This document shows, piece after piece, positions 1 to 8,803 of a stretch of DNA of 64,000 nucleotides. Numbering within the stretch: position 1 is the stretch's first letter; each line of letters starts with the position of its first letter. Both the position numbers and the translations under genes were made by a program. The DNA comes from Tamaricihabitans halophyticus (GTDB lineage Bacteria; Actinomycetota; Actinomycetes; Mycobacteriales; Pseudonocardiaceae). The notes below the pieces were generated by a model. It was not told the origin of the DNA, made no database searches, and saw only the letters and a program-made list of their open reading frames with translations. The stretch covers positions 186,001 through 250,000 of the forward strand of contig NZ_SLXQ01000001.1 of assembly GCF_004340875.1 (NCBI RefSeq). The letters are read 5' to 3'.

Positions 1-2
1 CG

Positions 3-719
3 GTGGACACCCACGACGCCTACCTGCGGCTACACCTGCTTTCCGCACGGCTGGTGCGACCACACGGGCAGAGCCTGGACGGTATCTTCGGCCATCTGTC
101 CAATGTGGTGTGGACCAACTTTGGGCCGTGCCCGGTGGAGGGCTTCGAGGCGACTCGGCTGCGGCTGCGCTCGCGCGGCCAGGTAGCCGTCTACGGCCTG
201 GACAAGTTCCCTCGGATGGTCGACTACGTGCTGCCGAGTGGCGTGCGGATCGCCGATGCCGACCGGGTACGGCTCGGCGCGCATCTGGCCAGTGGCACCA
301 CGGTGATGCACGAGGGCTTCGTGAACTTCAACGCCGGCACACTCGGCGCGTCCATGGTGGAGGGTCGGATCTCCGCGGGTGTGGTCGTCGGCGACGGCTC
401 GGACGTCGGTGGTGGCGCCTCGATCATGGGCACCCTTTCCGGCGGTGGCAAGGAAGTCATCGCGATCGGGGAGCGCTGCCTGATTGGCGCGAACGCGGGC
501 ATCGGCATCTCGCTCGGCGACGACAGCGTGGTGGAGGCCGGGCTGTACGTCACCGCGGGCACCAAGGTCGCGGCGGAAGGGCGGATCGTGAAGGCACGGG
601 AACTCTCCGGTGCCAACGGCGTGCTGTTCCGGCGCAATTCGGGCACCGGCGCGGTCGAGGTCGTCGCGCGGAGTGGGAGCGGTGTCCAGCTCAACGAGAT
701 GCTGCACGCGAACGACTGA
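3..719 (+). CDS. dapD: Tetrahydrodipicolinate N-succinyltransferase, 5'-truncated by window edge
   Basis: Cytoplasmic enzyme of the succinylase branch of lysine/meso-diaminopimelate synthesis; it moves a succinyl group from succinyl-CoA to tetrahydrodipicolinate. The window opens inside the gene, so roughly 80 of the about 317 residues usual in the actinobacterial family are missing; the GTG at 3 is merely the first in-frame codon. The visible part has [10 protein letters not shown] and KFPRMVDYV, then a long run of hexapeptide-type repeats (for example [16 protein letters not shown] and [16 protein letters not shown]) that forms the left-handed beta helix of trimeric acyltransferases. dapC, another step of the same pathway, lies 1 kb away on the other strand. 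Confidence 0.95.
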   Translation: MDTHDAYLRLHLLSARLVRPHGQSLDGIFGHLSNVVWTNFGPCPVEGFEATRLRLRSRGQVAVYGLDKFPRMVDYVLPSGVRIADADRVRLGAHLASGTTVMHEGFVNFNAGTLGASMVEGRISAGVVVGDGSDVGGGASIMGTLSGGGKEVIAIGERCLIGANAGIGISLGDDSVVEAGLYVTAGTKVAAEGRIVKARELSGANGVLFRRNSGTGAVEVVARSGSGVQLNEMLHAND

Positions 720-751
720 GCCGGCCGGATCGGTGCATTACCCTCGCGTGG

Positions 752-1726
752 ATGACGACGAACAGGGCTGGCACCTCGCGCGCGTTGCCGGTCGCGGCCA
801 CTGAGCTCGGCCTCACCGCCGAACCACTGGTCGCGGCCAAACGCGAGCCGCTGCACGCCCATCTGCGCGCGGCCGTCGATACGCAGCTGCGGGTACTACT
901 CGCCCGCCAGGAAGGGCTGCGCGCCGGGGACGATCCGGAAGACGTGCACCAGCTTCGCGTCGCGGCCCGCCGGTTGCGCGCGATCCTGCGCGAGCAGGGC
1001 AACTCGCTTGGCGAGGCCGCCAGCGAGCTGCGCGCCGAACTGCGCTGGCTGGCCAGTTCCTTCGGTGAACTACGCGATCTGGATGTACTCATCGAAGGCC
1101 TCACCGAAGACGCCGCGCTGCTGCCGGAAGCCGACCAGGCGGCGTTTTTCCCGGTGTTGGAAGCCTTCCGGGCGCACCGCAAAGAAGCTCGTAAGCTGGC
1201 CATGCGTACCTTGCGCACCGCGCGGTACCGCAAACTGCTGCAACGCCTCGCGGATGCCGTTCTGACCGAGGAGCCGGCGGCAGCCGCACGGCCGGCCACG
1301 AGCGCGGTTGGCCAGGCGGCTGGGCCGAAGCAACTGATCAGCCGGCCATACCGGAAGATGCGCAAGGATGTCGCCAGGGCCAGCGATCCACCGACCGATG
1401 CGGAACTGCACGAGCTGCGGATTCGCGGCAAGCGGTTGCGCTATTCCGCCGAGTTCAGCGCCCCGCGCGGCGCGAAGCAGACCGATCGCACCAAGCAGCT
1501 GATCAAAGCGACCAAGCGGCTACAAACCGTACTCGGCACCCATAATGATCTGGTGATCGCCGAAGAGCGACTACGCGAGCTACTCGGCGCGGAGTCACTG
1601 GACACCGAGGCGATCCTGGCCGCGGGCCGACTACTGGAACGCCGGTCCGTCCAGATCGAGGACTGCCGGCTGCGCTGGCGCAAGGAATGGGCGGTGGTGG
1701 ACAAACACGCCCGCGCCCTGCTCTGA
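752..1726 (+). CDS. CHAD domain protein
   Basis: 324-residue protein built largely of one CHAD domain, a conserved histidine-rich alpha-helical fold that binds polyphosphate and is often encoded beside polyphosphate metabolism genes. Signature stretches are VHQLRVAARRLRAIL near residue 75 and LHELRIRGKRLRYSAE near residue 220, the two half-repeats that carry the conserved His and basic residues. Here it stands alone without the CYTH triphosphate-tunnel domain found in some homologues. The frame is open upstream into dapD, but the ATG at 752, just after the dapD stop, is the reasonable start. It may be co-transcribed with dapD (gap 32 bp). The substrate or partner cannot be told from the sequence. 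Confidence 0.85.
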   Translation: MTTNRAGTSRALPVAATELGLTAEPLVAAKREPLHAHLRAAVDTQLRVLLARQEGLRAGDDPEDVHQLRVAARRLRAILREQGNSLGEAASELRAELRWLASSFGELRDLDVLIEGLTEDAALLPEADQAAFFPVLEAFRAHRKEARKLAMRTLRTARYRKLLQRLADAVLTEEPAAAARPATSAVGQAAGPKQLISRPYRKMRKDVARASDPPTDAELHELRIRGKRLRYSAEFSAPRGAKQTDRTKQLIKATKRLQTVLGTHNDLVIAEERLRELLGAESLDTEAILAAGRLLERRSVQIEDCRLRWRKEWAVVDKHARALL

Positions 1727-1767
1727 TCGCGCGCTGCTCTGCTTGCTCGCTGTTGTTGCCGCCCCGG

Positions 1768-2868
1768 TCAGGCAACCAGCCGGCGGGCTGCCGCCGCGAT
1801 CCGCTCATCGCTCGCGGTGAGCGCGACACGCAGATGCGCGCCGCCACGCGGGCCGTAGAAGGTGCCTGGCGCGACCAGAATCCCGCGCTCGGCGAACCAG
1901 GACAGCTCAGCCCAGGCATCCCGCCCTCTGGTCACCCAGAGGTAGAGCCCAGCCTCGGAGTGATCCACCCGGAACCCGGCCGATTCCAGCGCGGCGCGTA
2001 GTACCGTCCTGCGCGCCGCGTAGCGCTCCCGCTGCACGGCAAGCACCTGGTCGTCGGCGAGCGCGACGGTCATCGCTTCTTGTACCGGCCGGGGCACGAT
2101 CATTCCGGCGTGCTTGCGCACCGCCAGCAGTCGCTCCACGACGGCTGGATCGCCGGTGACGAAACCCGCCCGGTAACTGGCCAGATTCGCGGTCTTGGAC
2201 AGCGAGTGGACCGCGAGAATGCCGTCCAGCCGGCCACCGTGCACCTCGGGATGTAGCACCGAAACAGGTTCGGCGTCCCAGCCGAGGTCCAGGTAGCACT
2301 CATCCGAAACGACCAGTGCACCGCGCTCGCGCGCCCAGTCCACCGCCTTACGCAGATGCTCGACCGGCAGTACCGCACCGGTCGGGTTGGACGGCGAGTT
2401 GAGCCAGAGGATCGCCGGTGTGGCCGGTCCCAGCGCGGTGAGCCCATCCGCCCGCACGCTCTCCGCGCCGGCCAGCCGGGCACCGGCGTCATAGGTCGGG
2501 TAGGCGAGTTCGGGCAGCACCACGAGATCCCCCGCGCCGACCCCGAGCAGGGTGGGCAGCCAGGCCACGAATTCCTTCGAGCCGATCGTGGGCAGCACCG
2601 TTTCCGGCGCGATATCGACCACCCCGTGCCGGCGACGCAAAGCCGCTACGGCCGCTTCCCGCAATTCGGGCGTGCCGTGCGTGGTCGGGTACCCCGGGAT
2701 CTCGGCAACCGATCGCAAAGCCTGCTGAATCGATTCTGGAACCGGGTCAACGGGAGTGCCGACCGACAGGTCAACGGGCCCGTCGGGATGGGCACGGGCG
2801 GTCGCGGCAGGCTCAGCGAGCGAATCCCACGGAAAGCTTGGCAACCGCCCGTATGGGCCCGTGGTCAC
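1768..2868 (-). CDS. dapC: N-succinyldiaminopimelate aminotransferase DapC
   Basis: PLP-dependent class I/II aminotransferase, 366 residues, which converts N-succinyl-2-amino-6-ketopimelate to N-succinyl-LL-diaminopimelate with glutamate as amino donor. The PLP-binding lysine lies in [18 protein letters not shown] around residue 225; NSPSNPTG and [13 protein letters not shown] are the cofactor-contact motifs; the C terminus has [10 protein letters not shown]. It aligns by eye over its whole length with mycobacterial DapC. An in-frame GTG at 2898 exists, but GTG at 2868 overlaps the ferredoxin stop as GTGA, the coupling arrangement used repeatedly in this window, and is preferred. It follows the ferredoxin gene as in mycobacteria. 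Confidence 0.93.
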   Translation of the reverse strand: MTTGPYGRLPSFPWDSLAEPAATARAHPDGPVDLSVGTPVDPVPESIQQALRSVAEIPGYPTTHGTPELREAAVAALRRRHGVVDIAPETVLPTIGSKEFVAWLPTLLGVGAGDLVVLPELAYPTYDAGARLAGAESVRADGLTALGPATPAILWLNSPSNPTGAVLPVEHLRKAVDWARERGALVVSDECYLDLGWDAEPVSVLHPEVHGGRLDGILAVHSLSKTANLASYRAGFVTGDPAVVERLLAVRKHAGMIVPRPVQEAMTVALADDQVLAVQRERYAARRTVLRAALESAGFRVDHSEAGLYLWVTRGRDAWAELSWFAERGILVAPGTFYGPRGGAHLRVALTASDERIAAAARRLVA

Positions 2869-3185
2869 TCCGCCTGCGGGGGCAGGTCTTTGATCCACTG
2901 CGGATCATCCGCGACCTTGCCGACCTTGGAGGCACCACCCGGCGAGCCAAGCTGATCGAAGTAGTCGACGTTCGCCTGCGTGTACGCGGACCACTGGTCG
3001 GGGACATCGTCCTCGTAGTAGATGGCCTCCACGGGGCAGACGGGCTCGCAGGCACCGCAGTCGACGCACTCGTCGGGGTGGATGTACAGCATCCGCTCGC
3101 CCTCGTAAATGCAGTCGACCGGGCACTCATCGATGCATGCCTTGTCGAGCACGTCGATGCAGGGCTCGGCGATCACATAGGTCAC
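2865..3185 (-). CDS. fdxA: 7Fe-8S ferredoxin (FdxA/FdxC type)
   Basis: 106-residue soluble electron carrier with one [3Fe-4S] and one [4Fe-4S] cluster. Cysteines 9, 17 and 50 match the 3Fe-cluster ligands of the family, and cysteines 21, 40, 43 and 46 the 4Fe-cluster ligands ([13 protein letters not shown] core); Cys25 is an extra one also present in relatives. The C-terminal 45 residues are the acidic extension typical of actinobacterial FdxA/FdxC. It heads a two-gene unit with dapC (4-bp overlap). Redox partners are not determined by the sequence, although a ferredoxin-NADP reductase-like flavoprotein is encoded at 50.2 kb. Confidence 0.92.
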   Translation of the reverse strand: MTYVIAEPCIDVLDKACIDECPVDCIYEGERMLYIHPDECVDCGACEPVCPVEAIYYEDDVPDQWSAYTQANVDYFDQLGSPGGASKVGKVADDPQWIKDLPPQAE

Positions 3186-3241
3186 TGCGCTCTGCTCCTC
3201 ACTTTGTCTGGCCGCGCGCCTGAGGCTACGCGGGCGCCTTC

Positions 3242-3271
3242 ATTATCCCTCGCTCAGGCAGGCCTAACCCC
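3242..3271 (-). promoter_or_regulatory. Putative promoter of fdxA with DtxR/IdeR-like half site
   Basis: On the minus strand, GATAAT (plus 3242-3247) is a good -10 candidate. The region 16 bp further upstream reads GGTTAGGCCTGCCTGA, which agrees at 12 of 16 positions with the GGTTAGGCTAACCTAA half of the published actinobacterial iron-regulator box. Its overlap with the expected -35 position would suit iron-dependent repression. Only the first eight positions match continuously, so this is a weak assignment made from sequence alone. Confidence 0.3.
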
Positions 3272-3325
3272 AGCGGAACGGACGTAGCTCACACATCGGT
3301 TGGCAAACCAGGCAGGATGTAGGTA

Positions 3326-4066
3326 ATGGACGAGAACCTGCAACTCGAACACGAATGTGCGGATGCCTGGCCGGCGCTGGTGGAACGCCCGCTCGGCGAA
3401 TGGCGCATGCGGGCCGCCGATGGCTTCACTGGCAGGGCAAACAGCACGCTCGCTGCTGGTGACCCCGGTATGCCGGTCGAGGACGCTCTTGACGAGGTCA
3501 TCGCGTTCGCGGTCGATCACGGGATCACGCCGGCCACCCAGGTGGTGCGTGGCACGGAAACCGAGCAAGCGATCGAAAAAGCCGAGTGGGTGGTGAACGT
3601 CGACCATCCGGCTGGGGCCGAGGTCGCGGTGCTGACCAGCGGAATCGAGACCTTTGCCGAGCCGGAGGCCGCGGAGGGCGTATCGGTCGATCCAATGCCG
3701 AGCGCCCAATGGTGGCAGCTGGCCGCAGGGGCGCCGGAGCCAAGCAGGGCCCAGCGCCAGGTACTCGGCACCGGACGCAATCTCGGTTTCGGTTCCGCCT
3801 GGCGAGACGGCCAGGTGGTGGCCGCGGTTCGCGGTGCCGTGGTGGGCGATCTGCTGCATATCGCCAGCCTGTCGGTGCTGCCCGAGTACCGCCGAGACGG
3901 TATCGCGACGAACCTGCTCGGCTCGCTCGGCCAGTGGGCGACCGAACGTGGCGCGACGCGCTGCGCGGCACAGGTAGCCGTGCACAACACGCCAGCGCTG
4001 GAACTGTGGCAGACACTCGGATGTGCCGAACATCACCGCTACCGCTACTGGAAACCCGGCAACTAG
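3326..4066 (+). CDS. GNAT family N-acetyltransferase
   Basis: 246 residues. The C-terminal half carries the GNAT acetyl-CoA fold: LHIASLSVLPEYRRDGIATNLLGSLGQWA (residues about 175-203) contains the R-x-x-G-I/A pyrophosphate-binding turn, and NTPALELWQTLGC is the usual end motif. The N-terminal half (LGEWRMRAADGFTGRANS) resembles the unlabelled N-terminal lobe found in a broad group of actinobacterial GNAT proteins. The substrate is unknown. The ATG at 3326 follows GGATG/AGG-type pairing sequence; the gene is divergent from fdxA. A copy of the palindromic repeat family begins 5 bp after its TAG stop. Confidence 0.8.
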   Translation: MDENLQLEHECADAWPALVERPLGEWRMRAADGFTGRANSTLAAGDPGMPVEDALDEVIAFAVDHGITPATQVVRGTETEQAIEKAEWVVNVDHPAGAEVAVLTSGIETFAEPEAAEGVSVDPMPSAQWWQLAAGAPEPSRAQRQVLGTGRNLGFGSAWRDGQVVAAVRGAVVGDLLHIASLSVLPEYRRDGIATNLLGSLGQWATERGATRCAAQVAVHNTPALELWQTLGCAEHHRYRYWKPGN

Positions 4067-4071
4067 AACCT

Positions 4072-4096
4072 CGCTAACCTTAAAGAACGCGGTTAC
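4072..4096. repeat. Palindromic repeat family, type B copy
   Basis: CGCTAACCTTAAAGAACGC followed by GGTTAC; the TAACC and GGTTA ends can pair. The core TTAAAGAACGC is shared with the copies at 18155, 30255 and 43381. It sits between the converging ends of the GNAT gene and the small gene at 4111, so it may help end transcription from both sides. Confidence 0.6.
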
Positions 4097-4110
4097 GGGG
4101 TGTGGCTGGG

Positions 4111-4317
4111 TCAGCGCTGGCGGCGGTCGTCCTGGGTTCGACGGTCTCCGGTGATCCGGATCCGCGGGGCCGCCGTGCCCTCGGCGCCGTCCGCGGTGCT
4201 TTCGGTGTCTTCGGCACCACTCGCCTCGGTGCCACTCGCCCGCGCCTGGTTGAACATGGTGGTGATCTCCTCCACCAGCTCTTCCTTATGCCGGTCATCC
4301 TTACGCGCGATGCTCAT
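4111..4317 (-). CDS. Small charged hypothetical protein
   Basis: 68 residues, hydrophilic, beginning MSIARKDDRHKEELVEEITTMF and then low in hydrophobic residues with many Ala, Thr, Glu and Asp. A GGGAG sequence precedes the ATG at 4317 at a workable distance, and it continues the mshB gene run on the same strand, which favours a real gene. I do not recognise a family. The N-terminal 25 residues could form an amphipathic helix; the rest looks disordered. Confidence 0.5.
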   Translation of the reverse strand: MSIARKDDRHKEELVEEITTMFNQARASGTEASGAEDTESTADGAEGTAAPRIRITGDRRTQDDRRQR

Positions 4318-4363
4318 TCGCGTACTCCCGTCGGTAGCCGATCGCTGCCCTCACTGTGCCTGA

Positions 4364-4789
4364 TCAACGCGCCGAAGGCATCCGCGCCGCCTGCTGTCCC
4401 GGACTGCCGAGACCGCGACCGAGCGCCCCGCCAAGCACGATCGCGCTCGGTAGCGCGCCACAGGCGAGCAGCAACAGCGTGCGCCAGTCCGGAATGAGCA
4501 GGTTGTCCCCACCTGGCCCGAACACGCCGAAGATGAGTAGCACGACGAACCAGACGAATAGTGGCGCGCCGGCGATCGATGCCTTCGCCCCGACCCGCGC
4601 TGCCTGGGAAACCAGCAACGGCGTCGTAACCAGCGCGAGCACCGCGGAAATCGGGAACGGCGCCCCACCAAGGTCCGGCAGTACGGTGCCGTCCAGCCGC
4701 AACGGTAGATAGAACAGTTCGACGATCGCGAGTAGCGCGGCGTCCACGCACAGGATGGCAAGCAGCGCGCGGCGCTCTCCTACGGTCAC
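4364..4789 (-). CDS. Conserved four-helix membrane protein next to mshB
   Basis: 141-residue integral membrane protein with about four hydrophobic helices (residues roughly 8-26, 44-64, 72-92 and 102-122) separated by short loops; the C-terminal tail is Arg/Gln-rich. It starts with ATG overlapping the mshB stop by 4 bp, so it is translated with mshB. A membrane protein of similar size in the same position downstream of mshB is known in mycobacteria (Rv1171 by recollection); no function has been assigned that I can rely on. Confidence 0.75.
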   Translation of the reverse strand: MTVGERRALLAILCVDAALLAIVELFYLPLRLDGTVLPDLGGAPFPISAVLALVTTPLLVSQAARVGAKASIAGAPLFVWFVVLLIFGVFGPGGDNLLIPDWRTLLLLACGALPSAIVLGGALGRGLGSPGQQAARMPSAR

Positions 4790-5652
4790 CGCGCGCCCGC
4801 CGTTGCCGAGCCGTCCAGCCCGCCGAACAGATCGGTTTCCGCACCCTCGGCCGGACCGCTGGCCAGCACGTAGTACTCCGCGTCCACGATCGGCTGGGCC
4901 AGTTGGTTGGACAGCGCGTAGCAGCGTCCCTGCGCCGAATCCCAGACGTTGACCTGTGTCGCATGCGCGTGCAGCGCGCGGAGTTTGGCCGGCAGCACCT
5001 CGGCGATCTGAACCACCGTGGTGATCTCGGCGTCCTCGGTCACCGAAAGTTCGCTCAGCGCGGGCACTCGGTACGGCACCTCAGGCGTGGCGGCGAGCTG
5101 GGCAAGGCCACGTTCGGTCGCGCCCTTGGAAAGCACCCCGTAAAAGACCCTGGCGATATCGGCGTTGCCTTCCGCGGCAGCCATGGTGACCTCATGCGCG
5201 CGGATGTGATCGGGGTGCCCATAGCCACCGAAGGAGTCGTAGCCGATCACGACCTGCGGCCGCACCTCGGCGAAGATCTCGGCAAGCTGGCCGGCCTGCT
5301 CGGCAAGGTCTCCCGCGACGAACGCCCTCGGATGTTCGGCCGAGGCGGTGCCAGCCATCCCGGAGTCCCGCCACCTGCCGATGCCACCGAGAAACCGGTG
5401 CTCCGCGACGCCGAGCGCGGCACAGGCCGCGCGTAGCTCGCCAACGCGGTAACCGCCGAGCTGATCACCCGCCCAGGCGCCAAGCTGCCCGAGCTCGGGC
5501 TGGATGATCTCGCCTTCCTCGCCGAGCGTGCAGGTGACGACGGTGACCTGAACGCCTGCGGCGGCGTAGCTGGCGATGGTGCCGCCAGTCCACAGGCTCT
5601 CGTCGTCCGGATGCGCGTGTACCAGCAGTAGCCGTAGCGGGTCCGTGGACAT
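4786..5652 (-). CDS. mshB: Mycothiol deacetylase MshB
   Basis: Zinc-dependent N-acetyl-1-D-myo-inosityl-2-amino-2-deoxy-alpha-D-glucopyranoside deacetylase, the second step of mycothiol synthesis. The 288-residue protein opens with LLLVHAHPDDESLWTGG, whose His-Pro-Asp-Asp binds zinc and supplies the catalytic base; GYGHPDHIRAHEV near residue 150 gives the third zinc ligand. GRWRDSGMAGT is a further MshB-type stretch. ATG at 5652 matches the start of mycobacterial homologues; GTG at 5661 is an alternative. Mycothiol is restricted to actinobacteria, so this gene fixes the phylum. Confidence 0.93.
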   Translation of the reverse strand: MSTDPLRLLLVHAHPDDESLWTGGTIASYAAAGVQVTVVTCTLGEEGEIIQPELGQLGAWAGDQLGGYRVGELRAACAALGVAEHRFLGGIGRWRDSGMAGTASAEHPRAFVAGDLAEQAGQLAEIFAEVRPQVVIGYDSFGGYGHPDHIRAHEVTMAAAEGNADIARVFYGVLSKGATERGLAQLAATPEVPYRVPALSELSVTEDAEITTVVQIAEVLPAKLRALHAHATQVNVWDSAQGRCYALSNQLAQPIVDAEYYVLASGPAEGAETDLFGGLDGSATAGAR

Positions 5653-5706
5653 CACTCCCACACCATAAGGAATGGGGCCGGCGCCGTGCGCGCCAACCCC
5701 AGATCC

Positions 5707-6741
5707 TCAGGACGCGAGCTCTTCGGGGAAATGGCAGGCCGAGTACGTGCTGCCGTGCTGCACGAGCGGCGGTTCCTCGGCCGCGCAGATATCCTGCGCT
5801 TTCCAGCAGCGGGTGCGAAACCGGCAGCCGGATGGCGGATTCGTCGGGCTGGGGACATCGCCGGCCAGCACGATCCGATCCCGCTGCCGTTCCCGTTCCA
5901 GTTTCGGATCCGGCACCGGAACCGCGGAAAGCAACGCCTGGGTGTACGGATGCGTCGGCCTGTTGTAGATGTCGTCGCGCCCGCCAACCTCGACGATCTT
6001 GCCGAGGTACATCACCGCCACCCGATCGGAAATATGCCGCACGACGGACAGGTCGTGCGCCACGAACAGGTAGGCGATCCCGCGTTCCTCCTGTAGTTCC
6101 TCGAGCAGGTTCACCACCCCCGCCTGCACCGAAACATCCAAAGCAGACACCGGCTCATCGAGCACGATGGCCTTGGGACGCAAGGACAGTGCGCGTGCGA
6201 TACCGATTCGCTGCCGCTGCCCACCGGAGAACTCGTGCGGGTACCTGTTGCGGTGCTCGGGATTCAGTCCGACCAGTTCCATCAGGTCATTGACCTGTTC
6301 CCGGATACTGGCATCCGAACCACTCGCCGTCGCGCCGTGAATATTCAGCGGTTCAGCGATGATGTCATTCACTGGCCACTTTGGATTCAACGAAGCGTAC
6401 GGGTCCTGGAACACGATCTGCAGATCCCGCCGAACCGGGCGCATTTCCGGTGCGCTCAACCCGGTGAGCTCGCGGCCCTGGAATCGGACCGACCCGGAGG
6501 TCGGCTTGTGCAGCTGGAGAATGGCCCGCCCGGTCGTGGACTTGCCGCAGCCGGATTCGCCAACAAGGCCAAGGGTTTCCCCTTGCCGCAGGCTCAAGCT
6601 GACGCCGGAGACCGCCTGCACCTTGCCCACCGTGCGCGGGATGACCCCGCCGCCGCGTACCGGAAACTCCTTGACCAGGTCGGTGACTTCGAGCAAGGGC
6701 CCGTCGTCCTGCTGGTGCTCGTTCATCGCGACTGTGCTCAT
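5707..6741 (-). CDS. oppF: Oligopeptide ABC transporter ATPase (OppF/DppF type)
   Basis: 344 residues; one of two paired ATPases of a peptide importer on the cytoplasmic face of the membrane. Walker A is [13 protein letters not shown], the Q-loop [12 protein letters not shown], the signature [15 protein letters not shown], Walker [12 protein letters not shown], then the H-loop VAHDLSVV. The C-terminal extension with [15 protein letters not shown] is the cysteine-rich region of the oligopeptide ATPase subfamily that can hold an iron-sulfur cluster. Its ATG overlaps the oppD stop by 4 bp. It is the last gene of the opp operon; mshB begins 55 bp beyond. Confidence 0.93.
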   Translation of the reverse strand: MSTVAMNEHQQDDGPLLEVTDLVKEFPVRGGGVIPRTVGKVQAVSGVSLSLRQGETLGLVGESGCGKSTTGRAILQLHKPTSGSVRFQGRELTGLSAPEMRPVRRDLQIVFQDPYASLNPKWPVNDIIAEPLNIHGATASGSDASIREQVNDLMELVGLNPEHRNRYPHEFSGGQRQRIGIARALSLRPKAIVLDEPVSALDVSVQAGVVNLLEELQEERGIAYLFVAHDLSVVRHISDRVAVMYLGKIVEVGGRDDIYNRPTHPYTQALLSAVPVPDPKLERERQRDRIVLAGDVPSPTNPPSGCRFRTRCWKAQDICAAEEPPLVQHGSTYSACHFPEELAS

Positions 6742-7856
6742 TGAATCGTGCTCTCCCCGGCCGCGGCTGGCTCATCCACCACGCCGAGCTGTTTGGTCTG
6801 GAACAACTGATGCGGATCGGTGATCTCGACGAGCTTCTCCCAGTGAACACACCGAGCGAAATGGTCACCCGTATCGGTGCTGACCAGTTCCGGTTCACCG
6901 TCCTCGCAGGCATCGCTGGCCAGCGGGCAGCGCGGCGCGAAGGTACAGCCAGAAGGCAGGTGCAGCAGGGAAAGCGGGGCACCGCTGATCGGCGTGAGTT
7001 TCTCCCCGAGCTGGTTCGGGTTCGGCACCGAACCCAGAAGCCCCAGGGTGTAGGGCATCCGCGGCTGTTCGAATACCTGGTCCACGCCGCCGGCTTCGAC
7101 CACCGTCCCGCCGTACATCACCTGCACCCGGTCGACCATGCCGGCGACCACGCCGAGGTCGTGGGTGATCATGATGATCGCCGCACCGGTCTCGTCCCTG
7201 ATCCGCAGCAAGGTATCCAGAATCTGTGCCTGCACTGTGACATCCAGCGCGGTGGTCGGCTCATCCGCGATGATCAGTTGCGGATCGTTGATGATGGACA
7301 TCGCGATGATCGCGCGCTGACGCATCCCGCCGGAGAACTCGTGCGGGAACTGTTTCGCCCGCTGGTCCGGCTGCGGGATGCCGACGAGTTCCAGCGCCTC
7401 CACGGCTTTGGCCCACGCGGCCTGCTTGCGGACCGAGTGATGCGCCCGGTAGGCCTCGGCCAGCTGCCAGCCCACGGTGAATACCGGGTTCAACGAGGTC
7501 ATCGGATCCTGGAAGATCATCGCGATCTCGTTGTTCCGGTAGGGCTGGAACTGCTTGTAGGTCAACCCAACAAGTTCGTCGCCCGCGTAGTTGATCGAGC
7601 CATCGACCTTCGCGTTCTTCGGCAACAGCCCCATGATCGCCATCGAGGACACCGACTTACCCGAGCCGGACTCCCCGACGACACCAAGGACCTCACCGCG
7701 CCGCAGGTCGAAGGAGACCCCGCGGACCGCGTTCACCACGCCATCGTCGGTGGGAAAGCGCACGGACAGATCCCGCACGCTCAACAGCGTCTCACCGGAC
7801 CGTGCCGCCGGCTCGGCATCGAAATCAAAGGTTTCGGTTTCCATCGCGCCAGTCAT
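6738..7856 (-). CDS. oppD: Oligopeptide ABC transporter ATPase (OppD/DppD type)
   Basis: 372 residues. Walker [18 protein letters not shown]-loop [14 protein letters not shown], signature [14 protein letters not shown], Walker [14 protein letters not shown] and H-loop MITHDLGVV are all intact, so the ATPase should be active. The C-terminal [16 protein letters not shown] is the Cys-containing oligopeptide/dipeptide-type motif. The start codon overlaps the end of oppC in a TAATG arrangement and its stop overlaps oppF, indicating coupled translation of the whole importer. Confidence 0.93.
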   Translation of the reverse strand: MTGAMETETFDFDAEPAARSGETLLSVRDLSVRFPTDDGVVNAVRGVSFDLRRGEVLGVVGESGSGKSVSSMAIMGLLPKNAKVDGSINYAGDELVGLTYKQFQPYRNNEIAMIFQDPMTSLNPVFTVGWQLAEAYRAHHSVRKQAAWAKAVEALELVGIPQPDQRAKQFPHEFSGGMRQRAIIAMSIINDPQLIIADEPTTALDVTVQAQILDTLLRIRDETGAAIIMITHDLGVVAGMVDRVQVMYGGTVVEAGGVDQVFEQPRMPYTLGLLGSVPNPNQLGEKLTPISGAPLSLLHLPSGCTFAPRCPLASDACEDGEPELVSTDTGDHFARCVHWEKLVEITDPHQLFQTKQLGVVDEPAAAGESTIQ

Positions 7857-8803
7857 TACGCACGCACCTTCGTCTGCCTCGGATCGAACGCGTCCCGTAG
7901 CCCGTCACCAATGAAGTTGATCGTCAGCGAGATCAACACGATGGTCACGAATGGCGCGAAGAACAGCCATGGCCGGGTGCTCAACTGGGCGTAGGTCTCA
8001 TTGATGATCAGCCCGAGTGAGGTGTCCGGCGCCTGCACGCCGAGCCCAAGGAAGGAAAGCGCCGCCTCGACCAGCACCGCCTGGGCGATGACCAGCGTGG
8101 CGTTCACGGTGATACTGCCGATCATGTTCGGCACCAGATGCCGGAAGATCACCCGCGAAGTGGTCGCGCCACTTGCCCGCGCAGCCTCGATGAACTCCCT
8201 TTCGGACAGTGAAAGCGTCTCTCCTCGGGTGATCCTGGCGATCTGCATCCAGAAGAACACCGCGAGCACGACCGCGACAACCCACCAGGAGCCCTGTGCC
8301 GACTTCACCAGGATCGCGGCAACCGCGATCTGCGGGATGATCAGCATCAGATCGGCAAGGCGCATCACCAGTCCGTCGGTGAAACCCTTCAGGTATCCGG
8401 CGAGCGCGCCGAGCGTCACCCCAATCGCGGTTGCCCCGATCGCCACGACAAACGCGATAAGCAGGGACAGCTGGGTACCCCGGAGCAGCTGGGCGACCAT
8501 GTCCCTGCCGAGCTGGTCGGTACCCAGCGGGTGATCAGTGCCGGGCGGCAGATAACCGGCCGCGTCCGTGTTGCCGTACTGGTGCGGCCAGAACAGCGGC
8601 AGGAACACCGCGACGAGCACGATCAGCAGCAGCACACTGGCGCTGATCATGGCAAGGCGGTGCCGGAGGAACCGGCGCAGGACGGTCTGGGCCTGCGTTC
8701 GCGCCTTGACGGTGTCGAACTCTTGGTGCTGGCTCGGGTCGCCACCCGCACCCGTGGTGGCAGCCGCGACATCGGATCGCGGCGGCGTCGGTAGGTCAGC
8801 CAA
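7856..8803 (-). CDS. oppC: Oligopeptide ABC transporter permease (OppC type)
   Basis: 315-residue inner-membrane permease. About 50 hydrophilic residues precede the first helix (LAMISASVLLLIVLVAVFLPLF), followed by five further helices. The EAA loop that contacts the ATPases is EAARASGATTSRVIFRHLVPN near residue 215. The N-terminal OppC-type domain and a periplasmic GTDHPLGTDQLGRDM stretch are present. It overlaps the end of oppB by 8 bp. It forms the heterodimeric pore with OppB. Confidence 0.93.
   Translation of the reverse strand: MADLPTPPRSDVAAATTGAGGDPSQHQEFDTVKARTQAQTVLRRFLRHRLAMISASVLLLIVLVAVFLPLFWPHQYGNTDAAGYLPPGTDHPLGTDQLGRDMVAQLLRGTQLSLLIAFVVAIGATAIGVTLGALAGYLKGFTDGLVMRLADLMLIIPQIAVAAILVKSAQGSWWVVAVVLAVFFWMQIARITRGETLSLSEREFIEAARASGATTSRVIFRHLVPNMIGSITVNATLVIAQAVLVEAALSFLGLGVQAPDTSLGLIINETYAQLSTRPWLFFAPFVTIVLISLTINFIGDGLRDAFDPRQTKVRA

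Noticed and set aside
6741-7994. 417-codon plus-strand frame over oppD and oppF
   Set aside because: Shadow of ATPases with complete Walker and signature motifs on the minus strand.
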